DNA of 64,000 nucleotides from Coriolopsis trogii. Its lineage: Eukaryota; Basidiomycota; Agaricomycetes; Polyporales; Polyporaceae. Every line of letters starts with the position of its first letter. Position 1 is the first letter of the stretch. Of this stretch, positions 43,541 through 54,606 are shown in pieces. The translations under genes were made by a program, and so were the position numbers. The stretch is from NCBI GenBank assembly GCA_020543525.1, contig JAHYIO010000037.1, positions 1,922,001 through 1,986,000 on the forward strand. Reading direction: 5' to 3'. The notes under the pieces are model-generated. The model was not told the origin of the DNA. It worked only from the letters and a program-made list of their open reading frames with translations, and searched no databases.

Positions 43541-45522
43541 CGCCTCCGTCTCAAGAGCTGCACTGGAAGTCAAGGTGGGGTGCGCTGAGATATTTCGAAT
43601 CACACAATCGCAAGAGAAGCCTATCCGACTCGAGTCACGTCCTGTGATATGATATCGCACTCTCATGTAGCGGCTGCAGACCTCTCAGAGCCTGAAGCAA
43701 TGCATATACGAATCTGATAGAGCTGCAGCAGGGACGATATGCATCGATATAATCTCACCATAATGTGTGGGTCGGAGGGACATACTCGAGATGAGACAGG
43801 CATGATACTGTTCGCGATGGAGGGTGTGTGACAGGAATCGTGATGGTACGCGTCGAAGAGGTGGAGAGAGGATTGGGTGGTCCAGCCGAGGCTACCTCTC
43901 TCGACCCTCACAGGCCTCGTGGGCAAAGAAGGGAGCTGAGCGAAGCGTCGACGTCTGCCAACGCGTCTGTCACGCGTTTCGACGCGTTCTGTCACATCAA
44001 GTCACAGCGCCTATCAGCCAGTCACTCTCTCGCGTGTCGCACTGGACTGCCGGCAGCCTTTTCCTGGCCTCTTCCTTGCATGTACAGTTCACTTGGTGTT
44101 ATATGGTGGAGACGCTCTCAGTTTACCCTTGGGTAAGCCCTTCACTTGCTCTTGCGGCTGTCGACTGAACTCCCGATGTAACCCTTAGGTTCCGGTGACT
44201 TAAGCTTCCGACAGACTGGCAACTATTGACATTCTGAGTAACATCACCTCCTAACCTATTGGATGTCTTACTCTCGAAGTGACTATGATCATGTCTATCT
44301 GGTCAACTACGCGGGACATGCTCTACTGGAAGGAAACATGTGGCAGAAGCGTAAGTTCCCCCCGCCATTTCTGCCCCTTTTTGGTCTTCCTCTTCCAGAG
44401 TCTTACTCCGGTCTACCTCCCTCCATTTCATGAATGCCCTACTGTCATCGCCGCCCCCGCCGTTTCCCGCCGCACGCCGCGGTATGCGCAGATGAGTGCC
44501 CGAGGAATGCAGGATCTCTACAAGCAGTTGCCGGACTGTTTGTTACCGAGTCGATCCGATCATTTGACAGACCGAATATATCCTCGGGCGTCCGCGATTA
44601 CAGGCGTTGCAGGCATTTCGCTGAGCTGGGCATGCACCAGGTCCAGGACATATCTCTCTTGCTACAGCACGGTCGACGTCAATGGTGACCTCTGCTCATG
44701 TCCATGTGAAAGCACATGCTCCAGGTCTGCGAGGACAGGGGCCAGCCCTCTGGAGAGAGCTGCGAAAGGCTTCTCCATCTCCGGACTAGGGTTGCTTCTA
44801 TCCGTGATGTTGACGAGCATGCCAATTGGAGGTACGGAGGGTGTTGTGCCGAGAGCCAGCGTGCTCTCTATCATCGGAAGCAGTCGCCTCGGCTCTCGGG
44901 AAGGTGCAGAAAGGTACGTGTGTGTGCGCGCAGAGGTGTTCGATAGGCTCGTGTCTACATGCGCCGCGGTCATGCGGACCATGTCAGACATGTGTCTCCC
45001 GCAGGACGCCGGGATGTGCTACGTCGCGTTGGAGCGTGGGGTCGTGCGTATGTCCGAGCTTAACTGGTGCGCGATGGAGGAGGCAATGTGACCATGGCGA
45101 CTGGCACCCACGCCTGCGTATGCTGGAATATTTGCAGGGCGGCTGCGATTGAGAGCCTGGAGAGTGTGTCAACGAAGATACTAGTCGATCGTGAACGTTT
45201 GAACCTTGCCTTATCGGCAGCACATATATCCGAGGAAGACTTGTGTCAGGACCAGAGGAGAGGCGGTCGTGTAGGATCTCAAGGGGGGAGCACGTGCTGC
45301 GGAGAAGAGATGAAAGAAGTCGGTGATATCATCGACGTCTTCTCTCTGCTTGGACTCCGTTGGTAGCTGAAAGCGGCTGCACTTTCTGTCGAGTGTGCCC
45401 TGGTCGCTGCCTGCCCATGTGCCTCCCAGATCTTCCAGACATTCCATTCGCACTCTGATCGGCTTTCCTTTCTCAGCGCCGTCATGTCTCTCTCCCGACA
45501 TACCCTCATACTCCCCCCTCGC
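43541..45522. other. gene-poor region
   Basis: About 2 kb with no confident gene. A plus-strand ATG-led frame, 44285-45091, has 268 codons and includes a hydrophobic stretch (GFSISGLGLLLSVMLTS), while another frame at 44262-44350 (MSYSRSDYDHVYLVNYAG) ends at a good donor. They may belong to a multi-exon gene I could not assemble. Confidence 0.4.
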
Positions 45523-45530
45523 TATATAAG
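45523..45530 (+). promoter_or_regulatory. TATA box (TATATAAG) of PX-chitinase
   Basis: TATATAAG about 82 bp upstream of the ATG at 45605, in a C-rich context with a pyrimidine-rich leader following. Good spacing for a start near 45555. Confidence 0.65.
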
Positions 45531-45604
45531 GGCAGGCGAGAAGTCGCTACTGACAACCGAGCCTTCGTCTCCCCCCGCTTGACCCACCTGCGCATATACC
45601 CACC

Positions 45605-47880
45605 ATGACGATCTCTGCTGTTGCTGTCGTTGGACACTCCACAGCCTCCACCCCGAGGCCTCACATTCTCTACACCGTTCAGGTGAAGACGACGGACGGC
45701 AAGACGTCCACGATCTCCAAGCGTTACTCTGAGGTACGTTGCGTGTGCTCGTCCTGCCTGCCGGACGTCCGAGACTGAACCGGTCCTGTGCTCAGTTTGT
45801 CGCGCTGCACGATACCCTGAACGACCCCGGCTCTCTACCGCCGAAGCGCATTCTTGCCACCACATTCGTGCCTTCAGCATGGCTCGACGACGCTCTCATC
45901 GCTGAACGCAAGGCTGGTCTGACCGCTTACCTCACTGGGCTCATTCAGTCGCCTCAGTTCCGCGCGCACTCGACACTAGTCGATTTCTTGACACCTTCCA
46001 AGTCTCCGTCCTTTGCTCGCGGCTTTAGTCTCGAGGATGCTCTCCCCTCGACCCTCTCCCGCAAGGCCGCCTTGGAGGCGCAGTCTATCATCTCGGCCGA
46101 GGCGACCCCGATCGCGGCTGCATACTACCCTGACTGGTCTTCAGACAGCAACCCTCCGAACAAGCTCGACTTTTCCAAGTTTGACGTCCTCTACTTTGGT
46201 ACGTCATACTCTGTCCGCTCGAACCCCAACGTCCGCTGCGGTCTTCGCTCTATCGCCGATAGGCAGGCGCGCAAACTCTATCGCTGATCGTGACTGCATT
46301 GCGTGTCACCGCCTGTGTACGGATCTGACATGTTTTGTATGCAGCGTTCGCCACTCCGAACTCGTCTTCGGGGATCTCCTTTGACTCCGGCTCGACGTCG
46401 ACGCTCAAGACGCTCGTCTCGAGCGCGCACAGCAGCGGTCACGGCACCAAAGTGGTGCTATCCATCGGTACGTTTCATATATGTGCCGGCGGCGTGTCAT
46501 GTTATCCTTTGGGGCTACGATCCTGACATGTTTCGCAGGTGGCTGGGGCGGTAGTACCTGGTTTTCGCAGACCATGAGCACAGCTGCGAATCGGACTACG
46601 TTTGTCAACGCGTGCGTGAGCGCGGTGAACACTTACAACCTTGACGGTACGTTCGCCCAGCGTCTGCGCTTTGAGCTTCTGATTGACGTCGGTGTAAACA
46701 GGCATTGACATCGACTGGGTATGCCAGATCCAGCCAGATGCTCTCCACCTGATTTGACAGGAAGATTTCATAGGAATACCCGAACGAGTCTGGTGCGGGC
46801 AACGCGCACTCGTCGGCAGACGCGGCGAACTTGCTGTCGTTCTTCAAGTCCCTCCGCTCGGCTCTGGGCTCGTCGAAGATTATCTCGGCGGCCGTGACGC
46901 CGCTCCCGTTCACGGGTCCGAATGGCAGCCCGCTCACGGACGTCTCTGCCTACGCCGCAGTGATGACATACGCTAACATCATGTCAGACGCGCTCCACTC
47001 CTACTTGCTTGTCTATCGTGCTAACCTCGCCGCCTGTTCGGTAGGAATTACGACACGTTTGGTGCATCCTCGAGCCCCGGCCCGAACGCACCTCTGGGGA
47101 ATCTCTGTGGCAACTCTTCGCTTCCGCAGTACTCGGCACAGGCCGGGCTCGCTCAGTGGACCAAAGCCGGCTTCCCTGCGTCGAAGCTCTGCCTCGGGCT
47201 CCCTCTGTACGGCTACGTCTCCCAGAGCACCAAGACGACGCTCAAACACATCGCGCGGCCTCTGCCCGGGTTCGACGTCAAGGCGTACAAGGAGCAGGTC
47301 CTCGGCCTTCCCGATCGCGGTCTAGCTTGCCCCCTCCCGCAGGTGGCCGAAGACGACGAGGAAGAGGAAGAGAGTAAGCCAAACAAGCTCATGGGTGCGC
47401 ACGAGCGGTCCAAGAAGACGCCAGGGCCCGTGTCCGCCGCGGCTGCCGGCGACCTGAGCGGCTGGTTTGGCCAGCAGATCCCGTTCAACCAGATTGTCGC
47501 GCTCGGTGCGCTCAAGAAGCAGTCGGACGGGACGTATACGGGTGCGAACGGATACACTATGGGTGGGTGCCGACTCGGCCGCGCGTCTTGTGAATCGGTA
47601 ATTGACTGTGCTGTGTAGCTTGGGACGACTGCAGCGACACTCCGTTCTTGTACAACACGTCCCGGAAGACGGTCGTCACTTATGACGACACTTGGTCCCT
47701 TGCGGACAAGGCGACGTTTGCGAAGCAGAACGGGATGGCGGGCTGCTTCACGTGGTCGCTCGACCAGGTGCGTTTTGCATTCAACTGTCAGACTGCCGTA
47801 TCAGTTCGCTCACTAGTTCATTTCGACAGGACGACGGCGTTGCGCTGCAGAACGTCATTCGCAAGAACTTGGGTATCTGA
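45605..47880 (+). CDS. PX-domain fused to GH18 chitinase
   Basis: Ten exons (45605-45733, 45796-46198, 46345-46467, 46539-46646, 46702-46718, 46774-46982, 47045-47562, 47619-47767, 47830-47880, with a 17-nt exon inside the active-site codon run) sum to 1707 nt, 568 residues. Residues about 1-115 form a PX (phox) domain: HILYTVQVKTTDGKTSTISKR, YSEFVALHDTL, LPPKRIL and a FRAHSTLVDFL helix. Residues about 130-568 are a GH18 barrel: AAYYPDWSSDSNPP, KVVLSIGGWGGS, DGIDIDWEYP with the catalytic Glu, VMTYANIMNYDTFG, LGLPLYGYV and GGCFTWSLDQ-like ending (AGCFTWSLDQ). There is no signal peptide; PX domains bind phosphoinositides on endosomal membranes, so this chitinase is predicted to be cytosolic or membrane-attached and not secreted. 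The loop KPNKLMGAHERSKKTP is an insertion. Confidence 0.9.
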
Positions 47881-48669
47881 GCGAGTGGAATACGGCGTTG
47901 GCTGATCTTGTATTACGACCGCATGCTTCGACGACCTTGACGACTTCATGTATCTTGACGCGCATAGCACTGGCAGACTATTGCAATACACGCACATCCA
48001 TCTACATGCCGCCGCAAGTCTGAAAAGGAAGCTGTACGCGCTCCTGTCATATCCCGGTACGTAAGAGCCCAGCTATATATCTGTGTACTAGGTCTTGGAG
48101 TGGCAGTACTGCCGGTGTGGTGTATGAAACTTATCAGTTCACCCGGTCACCCCCCTCTTCTGTCAAGACATATGGTCGTGCGCGATCTGCTCTCGGATAG
48201 TCGGTGACGTCGCTTGAAGTTTGAATCCTGCCCTCGTAATACAGACCCAACCTGACATCTCTGCTCCCATAAATACATCAACACGATCCACTTGGAAACT
48301 GACAAAGTCGCCGTGCCAAGCCCAAGCCCAAGCACTGCACACGATGCGTCCTTGCGCTGTACTCTACATCTCGTCCCGCTGTGGCACATGTACAGAACGA
48401 TGTCGAGTACGCAACCGTTCGCGACGACCGCACGGGCGGGGCTGTTCAACGTTCAGGATTGGGGAGCAGTATGAACGTTGTATACGTATACGCGTACAAC
48501 TTTGTGTGTCACTGTCAGCCTCGGCCGAGGCAGTCGTGGATGGACAGACCGGGTCGTCACGATCTCCATTGTCAATTAGCAGATTAGGTACGATACGAGA
48601 CGTGCGGCCGGGCCGGGCGATCGCGAGCGTGGTCGACGGTCAGTGGGTCATGTCATGCACGGCGGGAGG

Positions 48670-48703
48670 CGGTACGGGTACGGGAACGGGAACGGGAACG
48701 GTG
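48670..48703. repeat. GGTACG/GGAACG hexanucleotide tandem repeat
   Basis: Five to six copies of a six-base unit (GGTACG or GGAACG), a microsatellite in the intergenic region. Confidence 0.7.
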
Positions 48704-49015
48704 ATGCAGGGCTACAGGATCCGGATGGTTGCTACAGATTGGGAGGAGGCAGAGGCAGAGGCAGGGTCAGGATCAGGGTCAGGGTGTACGTGGCTACAGT
48801 GAAGTATTATGTGAATGTAGAGTATGGTGATGTCCGCGTATGAGGGTGACAGGAGATAGATAGTCTGTGCAGGTCAGTGGGAGGGGAGGGAGGGGGAAGG
48901 GGACATGTCTGATACGCCGAGCTTGTGTAGACTGATGACCGATGATCGATGACTGGGGAATGCGAGGAGAGAGAGAGGAGGAATATGGGCAGCACATACT
49001 TAGAGATAAATAGAG

Positions 49016-49062
49016 TCCGAGTCCGAGTCCAAGGCCCGATCCGAGTCCGAGTCCGAGTCTCT
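49016..49062. repeat. GAGTCC hexanucleotide tandem repeat
   Basis: Six copies of CCGAGT/GAGTCC, split in two blocks by a short interruption. Confidence 0.7.
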
Positions 49063-49379
49063 AAAGTGCTTTCCGTATCCGCTCCTTCCGTGGCGAGAAC
49101 CGGGCGGGCCCAAGGACCGGGCCGAGAGAAAAGTGGCGAGCGTCGCTGACGACCGCGGTCTGCCAGCAGCGCCATGCTGATCCACAGCCGAGTCGAGCCG
49201 GACCGGGCGAAAACGGCGAGGTGATGTGGGGACGAGGTGAGGTGAGATGAGACGAGACGAAGCGGGGACGAAGGAGGACGAAGGCGGGGGGAAGGAGGCA
49301 GGACAGCGAGGGAAGCCGAAAACTCAGGCAATAACCGGTCGAATCGCGTTCGCCCTTGGCTTTTTGTTTTCAGGGTTCC

Positions 49380-50527
49380 TCACCGCTCCTCGCAGTCGAA
49401 CTCGAGGTCGGTCGCGACGTCCTCCCACGCGTCCATCGTCGCCAGCAGCTGCCGCGTCTTCGCCCGCACGTCCGCGTACGCGTCGCGCCCGAGCACGAGC
49501 CACAGCGGCCACTCCCTGCCGGCCGCGCGCCCCTCGCCCTTGACGACGTCGACGAGGAGCTCCATCGCCTTGGCCGGGTCGCCGCGCTCGTGGCCGGCGA
49601 TGGCGAAGAAGCGGGCCATGCCCGCGTTCCGCATCTCGTCGTACGCCGGGACGTGGTGGTGGATCGTCGCCGGGTAGGCGTGCACGCCCTCGGTGCGGAA
49701 CGCGCCTGGGGCGACGATGAGCACCCGGACGCCGAACGGGCGGAGCTCGGCCGCGTATGTCTCTCCGATGGCTGGAGGAAACGAGAGTGTGAGTGACACG
49801 CGACGATGTAGCGGAGATCGCGGGGCGCTCACCATGGACGGCGGCCTTTGACGCGGCGTAGAGACCGGCGGGCTGGGGGAAAACGTGGGTAAGAGACCGG
49901 GTGTGGCAGACGAAGTCCGAACGAGAGCACGTACCGAGACTTCTGCGCGCCAGGCGGAACGCGAGCCCAGGATGACGACGGTGCCTGAGCGGCGCTCGCG
50001 CATGTGGGGGAGGACGGCGTTTGTCACGTTCAGGACGCCAAAGAGGTTCGTCTGGAACTGGGTGAGCGCGGCGATGGATCTGATTGTGAGCAGTCAAAGT
50101 GTCAGAGGGGGTGTGTCCGGTACGGTCGTCGAGACGAGTGGCACTCACCCTCCCTCCTCGAGGACGGCCTTGACACCGTATCCGGCGTTGTTGACGACGA
50201 CGTCTATGCGACCCCAGACGGCGAGTGCGTCCTTGACGCGCTGTTGTACGAGCTCAGCAGAGTCGGAGATGTCGAGCTGAGCGAGGTGTAGTCGGGAACG
50301 ATCGGGAGAGGGGAAGACGGTGCGAAGCTTGTCGAGGTCGCGTGCTGTTGCGATGACGCAGTCGCCGCGGGCGAGTACTGAGGCTACGAGACGCTTGCCG
50401 AAGCCTGATGAGGTACCTGCAGAAGGAGAAGCAGCGAGCGTGCGCGTGAGTTCTGGCGGGGATACGGTGGGGCAAGCGAGATCGACGGACCAGTGATGAG
50501 CCAAACCTTTTGCAGGAAGCCGCCCAT
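49380..50527 (-). CDS. short-chain dehydrogenase/reductase (classical SDR)
   Basis: Five exons encode about 290 residues starting MGGFLQKVWLITG at 50527 and ending FDCEER. The cofactor motif TGTSSGFGKR is interrupted by an intron right after the first Thr. NNAGYG, then LGSRSAWRAEVS and YAASK (catalytic Tyr and Lys) follow, and the substrate side has VAPGAFRTEGVHAY. The Rossmann-type protein uses NAD(P)H; an Arg following the Gly-rich loop and R-D-L in TARDLDKL leans towards NADP. The sequence resembles fungal SDRs annotated as retinol/oxidoreductase-like with unknown substrates. The Ser of the triad is within ILGSRSAWRAE. The end is one long exon holding the C-terminal helices. Confidence 0.9.
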
Positions 50528-52908
50528 GATGGTATGGAAGAGGGCGATTGAGGGGTGGAAGTAAGGGGGAGGAGAAGGTGGAAAGGGAGGAGCCGAGAGG
50601 ACTTTGACTGGGAGAGCGATGAGAGGATGAGTGGATGGTTGCATGGCGAGGGGGCCGGGGTATAAGTAGCAGTCGTCAGGCAATGGACCGGACGGTGCTC
50701 CGAAGTCCTGTGTCGGTCGAGTCGATTGCGAAAAAGAAATAAAACAGAAAAGGCGTACAAGGGCGAGTACCCCAAGCGGCGCCGGGACAGCCCTAGGATG
50801 ATGGCCAGGAGCTTGTGTGTAATGGCTGAGTGCACCAGATCTCGTCCCCGATCCAGCCTTGCTCTCTCCGAAACACATCCATTGCACAGATCGGCGCTCC
50901 CGATCGCACGGGGTCGACGGCGGCGGTGCTCAGACGAGATTGCAAAAAACGCAAGGCACGGCTCGCCCGCGGTCGACGGCATGCTGGCTGGGGTCTGGGA
51001 GGAGGCCTGTCACGCAAACGAGCAGATTATGCACGCCGTTTCGCAGCATGGATGGAAACGAGTGGACGACAAGGGCTGGACAAGAACAGCGTACCATCGA
51101 CGAACGGCGCCTTGGATGATGAATGAACTGATCTCGACCGCGGTGACACAGCGCGAGTCATCCCGCTCCTCCGCTCACGAATCCGAAGCGGTGTCGGCCT
51201 CGAAGCTTGACCCAGGCCAGGATCGGGGATAGCATCAGCGTCGACTAGCGTGGCCAGCTACGATTCCGGCATTGCGGTGGGCACAAGCGGGAACGTGGTC
51301 CGTCGCGGGTGGCCTCAACCAGACGAGCGCGGCCGGTCGGAGTGTGTACGGTGAGGGGCCACTGCCACACCACCAGACGCTCGCACACGCCTTCCCACAT
51401 AGGACGACCTCTGCGGACGCTCGAGAAGTCGACATCGCACAAATGCCACTCGGCCGCAGAACAACGTTCGCAACAGCGATAGAATATTGAATGCTTCTGT
51501 GGGCGTGGTCTGCGCAACTGAGGCCATATGGAGGCAAACACGCCGCGGCCGCATTCCCGTACTGACCGCCCAGCATCGATGGCAGCCCTCGCTCGTTCTC
51601 AATCCTATACGCTCGAGCTTCCAGGGACGGTTGAACACGCGCAGCGGATGGCAACTGCGCGTTATTCAGCTGGCGAACTCGATGAAGCGCAGCTTGCCGA
51701 ACCCGTCTTCATTGTGGCGCCAGGATGCCACCTCCCGCGGGTGCATTGGCAGGCTTACTCGACAACCGTCAGTATGTACCGGCCGAGGAGTGGGTCATGT
51801 CACCGGTACGGTTCTCGGACCGCAGAGTCGAGCACCCGCATGACTCCCGATGACTGCTCTCCAACATCTCGTCGACTCGCAACTGCTGTCACTGGCATGC
51901 AAATCCCACCAAGCACCAGCTGGGAGCGGTCACCTGGTGCATGTTTTCCGCACATGTCCCCGTACCCTCCCGAGGATGCCAGGCGATGACGGTGCTAAGT
52001 TTGGTTTGATTTCGACGTCTGCTTCCGGGTACTCAGAAGCCCGCAGCCGAGTCGAGGAAGACCTGTCACAAATTTGTCCGTCTTCGATTATAGACGCGAC
52101 GCGCCGCCGCTTCGAAGCTACTGCCCGATGCACAGACTCTATCCCCCTTGGTGCGTGTGCAGTATATGGACATGTCTGACCGCGCTTTGCAATCACTCCG
52201 TGGATGGAGAAACATATCATACGCTTGCTTGATCATCAGCCTCCAGATCGCAGACGTGAGGTTCAAAGTCCGGGCGATGCCAACACCAGCCGTACCGTGT
52301 GCCACACCGGCCGTGCCTGTGCGAAATCAGCCCTGGCACGCTATCCAGCACGCCGCCCGAGTCCTCTCATGACAAGAGGACAAGGCCGGACTGCGTCGCA
52401 CGCGTGCCTCATGCAGGCCGTGACACTGCAACAGCAGATGCAGATTCGGGAAAAGGTAACGATGCATCGAGGTTCGAGTTGACCTTGTGCCAGTGCACCA
52501 GTGGCGCTGTCCCAGCATACTCACCTTCAAGCTCGGACAAGATCCCACCTCCTTGGAATCGCCACGGAACACTCCTCGCGTTCTGAACCTAGTTTCTATC
52601 AGCACGTCCCTGGAAGAAGGGCCAGGAACGCTCGTTCGGGACTCCTGGGTGCGAATCAACGTCTGCCGCAATGTGATGATAATGTCGTCTGTAAACTTCA
52701 TACGCACCACTGCCATGCAAGTGTATGCTATTGACCAGGCAACCACCAAGCGTGTGCTAGTAATGGTCCCCACCTATCCCAGAACTTGGTTCCGGGGTTG
52801 AAGTAGGAACATCGCAAAGATGTAAATAATCTACCTGTAGCAGCTGGAGACCGTTGTGTTGAGGGGAGGGACGCTGTATATATTACATTTTGCTTCAAAG
52901 TTTGTAAG
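50528..52908. other. gene-poor region
   Basis: About 2.4 kb without a confident gene. A minus-strand stretch, about 52773-52390 (STRLVVAWSIAYTCMAVVRM, then FTDDIIITLRQTLIR), reads like protein and ends at a good donor (GTGAGT), but no partner exons or start were found. The remainder is featureless at the level I can see. Confidence 0.45.
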
Positions 52909-52993
52909 TCCCGCTTAGCTCAGTTGGTAGAGCGCGTCACTAGTAGTTCGCTTCTGCGATGACGAGGTCAGTCGTTCAAATCGGCTAGCGGGA
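52909..52993 (+). tRNA. tRNA-Thr (AGT anticodon), with 13-nt intron
   Basis: A full cloverleaf is visible: acceptor TCCCGCT/AGCGGGA (7 bp), D arm GCTC-AGTTGGTA-GAGC, anticodon stem CGTCA/TGACG, T arm AGTCG-TTCAAAT-CGGCT. The anticodon loop reads C-T-A-G-T-A, so anticodon AGT, followed after position 37 by a 13-nt intron (GTTCGCTTCTGCG), the standard place. A oligo-T terminator follows (52999-53010). U1:A72 is unusual for Thr, and the 5' half resembles tRNA-Lys, so identity rests on the anticodon. Confidence 0.8.
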
Positions 52994-52998
52994 AAAAC

Positions 52999-53010
52999 TT
53001 TTATACTTTT
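52999..53010 (+). terminator. RNA polymerase III oligo-T terminator
   Basis: Two TTTT runs 6 and 14 bp after the tRNA 3' end. Confidence 0.6.
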
Positions 53011-53299
53011 CTCGCTCAGTAAGTAACTCCACATTTTCTGAGGTGTAAAAAGTGTCCAGAATGTCTTGACATTGCTTTCATGTATATTTGAAGGACTGAC
53101 TCTGTAACTCAGGGATCGGGGATCCGGCAAGCTCGGCAAACTCCAAATCATATGGTGTGAGAATATTTGCCCATCTGTGAGACTGGTCCGGTGAAGACAT
53201 CGAGAGTTTGCTCTTTCCTTCAAGGCTACCAGCATGGTAGGTGATATATGACTCAAACATGGAACAATTTGGAGTCGTTGAGTCAGTACATAGACAGGA

Positions 53300-54606
53300 A
53301 TGCCACAATACACTGCAGAGCCGCTTCCACTCGCCCGAAGCTCGGTGCTTGCTGCACACGAGGCGATCTCATCGATAGTACACCGCACCCCTGTCTTCAC
53401 ATCATCCTCGCTTTCCGAGTCTCTCCCAGGCAAGAACACGCTCTACTTCAAGGCCGAGAACTTGCAGAAGGGCGGGGCGTTCAAGTTCCGCGGCGCCAGC
53501 TACAGTTTGTCATGCTTGACGCCAGCCGAGCTCGCAAAGGGCGTGTGCACACACAGCTCGGGTACGTGCCTTTGTTGAGTTGAGTCTGTGGATGATGGCC
53601 GTATTCAGGGTACTGCCATCCCGGAAGGGAACCACGCCGGGGCCCTTGCGCTCGCCGCCAAGCAGCGCGGAGTCAAGTGTTATGTGGTGATGGTGCGTGG
53701 AGTAACAGGGTTCCTGAATTGCCAAACCGCAATCCTAGGAACCAGGACCGTATGGACGTGTTTGACTGACCGCCTTCCCTCCGTCCCACATATCGCCGTG
53801 ACCACACACCCGAGTAGCCAAACAACTCCGCACAACCCAAGGTGGACGCGGTCCGCGCGTACGGCGCAGAGGTCACCTTCTGCGAGCCCACCGCGCCCGC
53901 CCGGGCGGCGACGCTCGCCGACGTCCAGGCGCGCACGGGGGCAACGTTCGTGCCCCCCTACGACGCGGCGAACACGATCCTCGGGCAGGGCACGGCGCTG
54001 CTCGAGCTCGTCGCGCAGGCGCCCGAGCCGCTCGCGGCGGTCGTCGCGCCCGTCGGCGGGGGCGGGCTCCTCGCGGGCACCGCGCTCGCGGCGGAGGGGA
54101 CCGGGATCCGCGTCTTTGGGGCTGAGCCCGCGGGCGCGGACGACTGTGCGCGGGGGTTGGCCGAGGGCCGGCGGAGGGCGGACGTGGACGCGCGCACGGT
54201 CGCGGACGGGTTGCGCACGCCCGTCGGGGCGCTCAACTTTCCGGTCATCCAGGAGAAGGTGGAGAGGGTGGTCGTTGTGACGGACGAGGTGCGTGTGCGA
54301 TTGCTTGCGTGCGTGGCTTGGGGAGCGTGGGCGTCCGTGCGCCGTGCGCCGTGCGTCTGGCCGGTCATCTAACTGTGGCTTGCTTTACCCCCCGGTGCCG
54401 GTGCTGGGTGCTGATAGGAGATCATCGAGGCCATGCGGCTGTTGTGGGAGCGCATGAAGCTGGTCGTCGAGCCGAGCGGTGCAGCGTCTTTCGCAGCGGT
54501 CCGGAGCAAACAGTTTCAAGAGCTGGGGGTGAAGGGTCCTGTTGGGATCATCATTAGTGGGGGGAACATCGATTTGTCCAAGCCTTTGCCTTGGGTACGG
54601 GCGTAG
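53300..54606 (+). CDS. serine racemase / threonine dehydratase family PLP enzyme
   Basis: Four exons (53300-53561, 53628-53692, 53818-54288, 54418-54606) sum to 987 nt, 328 residues, the length of eukaryotic serine racemase. Motifs of fold-type II PLP enzymes are all present: FKAENLQKGGAFKFRGA with the Schiff-base Lys, SSGNHAGALALAA for substrate carboxylate, the phosphate-binding GGGGLLAG, GAEPAGADD and the final SGGNIDLSK holding the pyridine-nitrogen Ser. It lacks the C-terminal ACT regulatory domains of biosynthetic threonine deaminase, so a catabolic Ser/Thr dehydratase or racemase is likelier. N-terminal MPQYTAEPLPLARSS has no targeting signal; cytosolic. The third exon is very GC-rich. 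It starts about 300 bp after the tRNA. Confidence 0.93.

Larger units (their letters stand above)
47881..49379. other. convergent intergenic region with short tandem repeats
   Basis: About 1.5 kb between the chitinase (+) and the SDR (-). It contains simple repeats (48670-48703 of GGTACGGG/GGAACGGG type, 48746-48790 of GAGGCA/GGGTCA type, 49016-49062 of GAGTCC type) and no supported gene. Confidence 0.6.

Noticed and set aside
44279..45091. Plus-strand 270-codon frame
   Set aside because: First codon is GTG, no recognised domain, and competing frames suggest introns; not enough to call a gene.
48670..49062. Short G-rich repeats considered as telomere-like or CRISPR-like
   Set aside because: Units are contiguous hexamers without spacers and do not match the TTAGGG telomere unit; ordinary microsatellites.
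50528..52900. Several 100-170 codon frames on both strands
   Set aside because: No motifs, overlapping on all frames, typical of GC-rich non-coding DNA.
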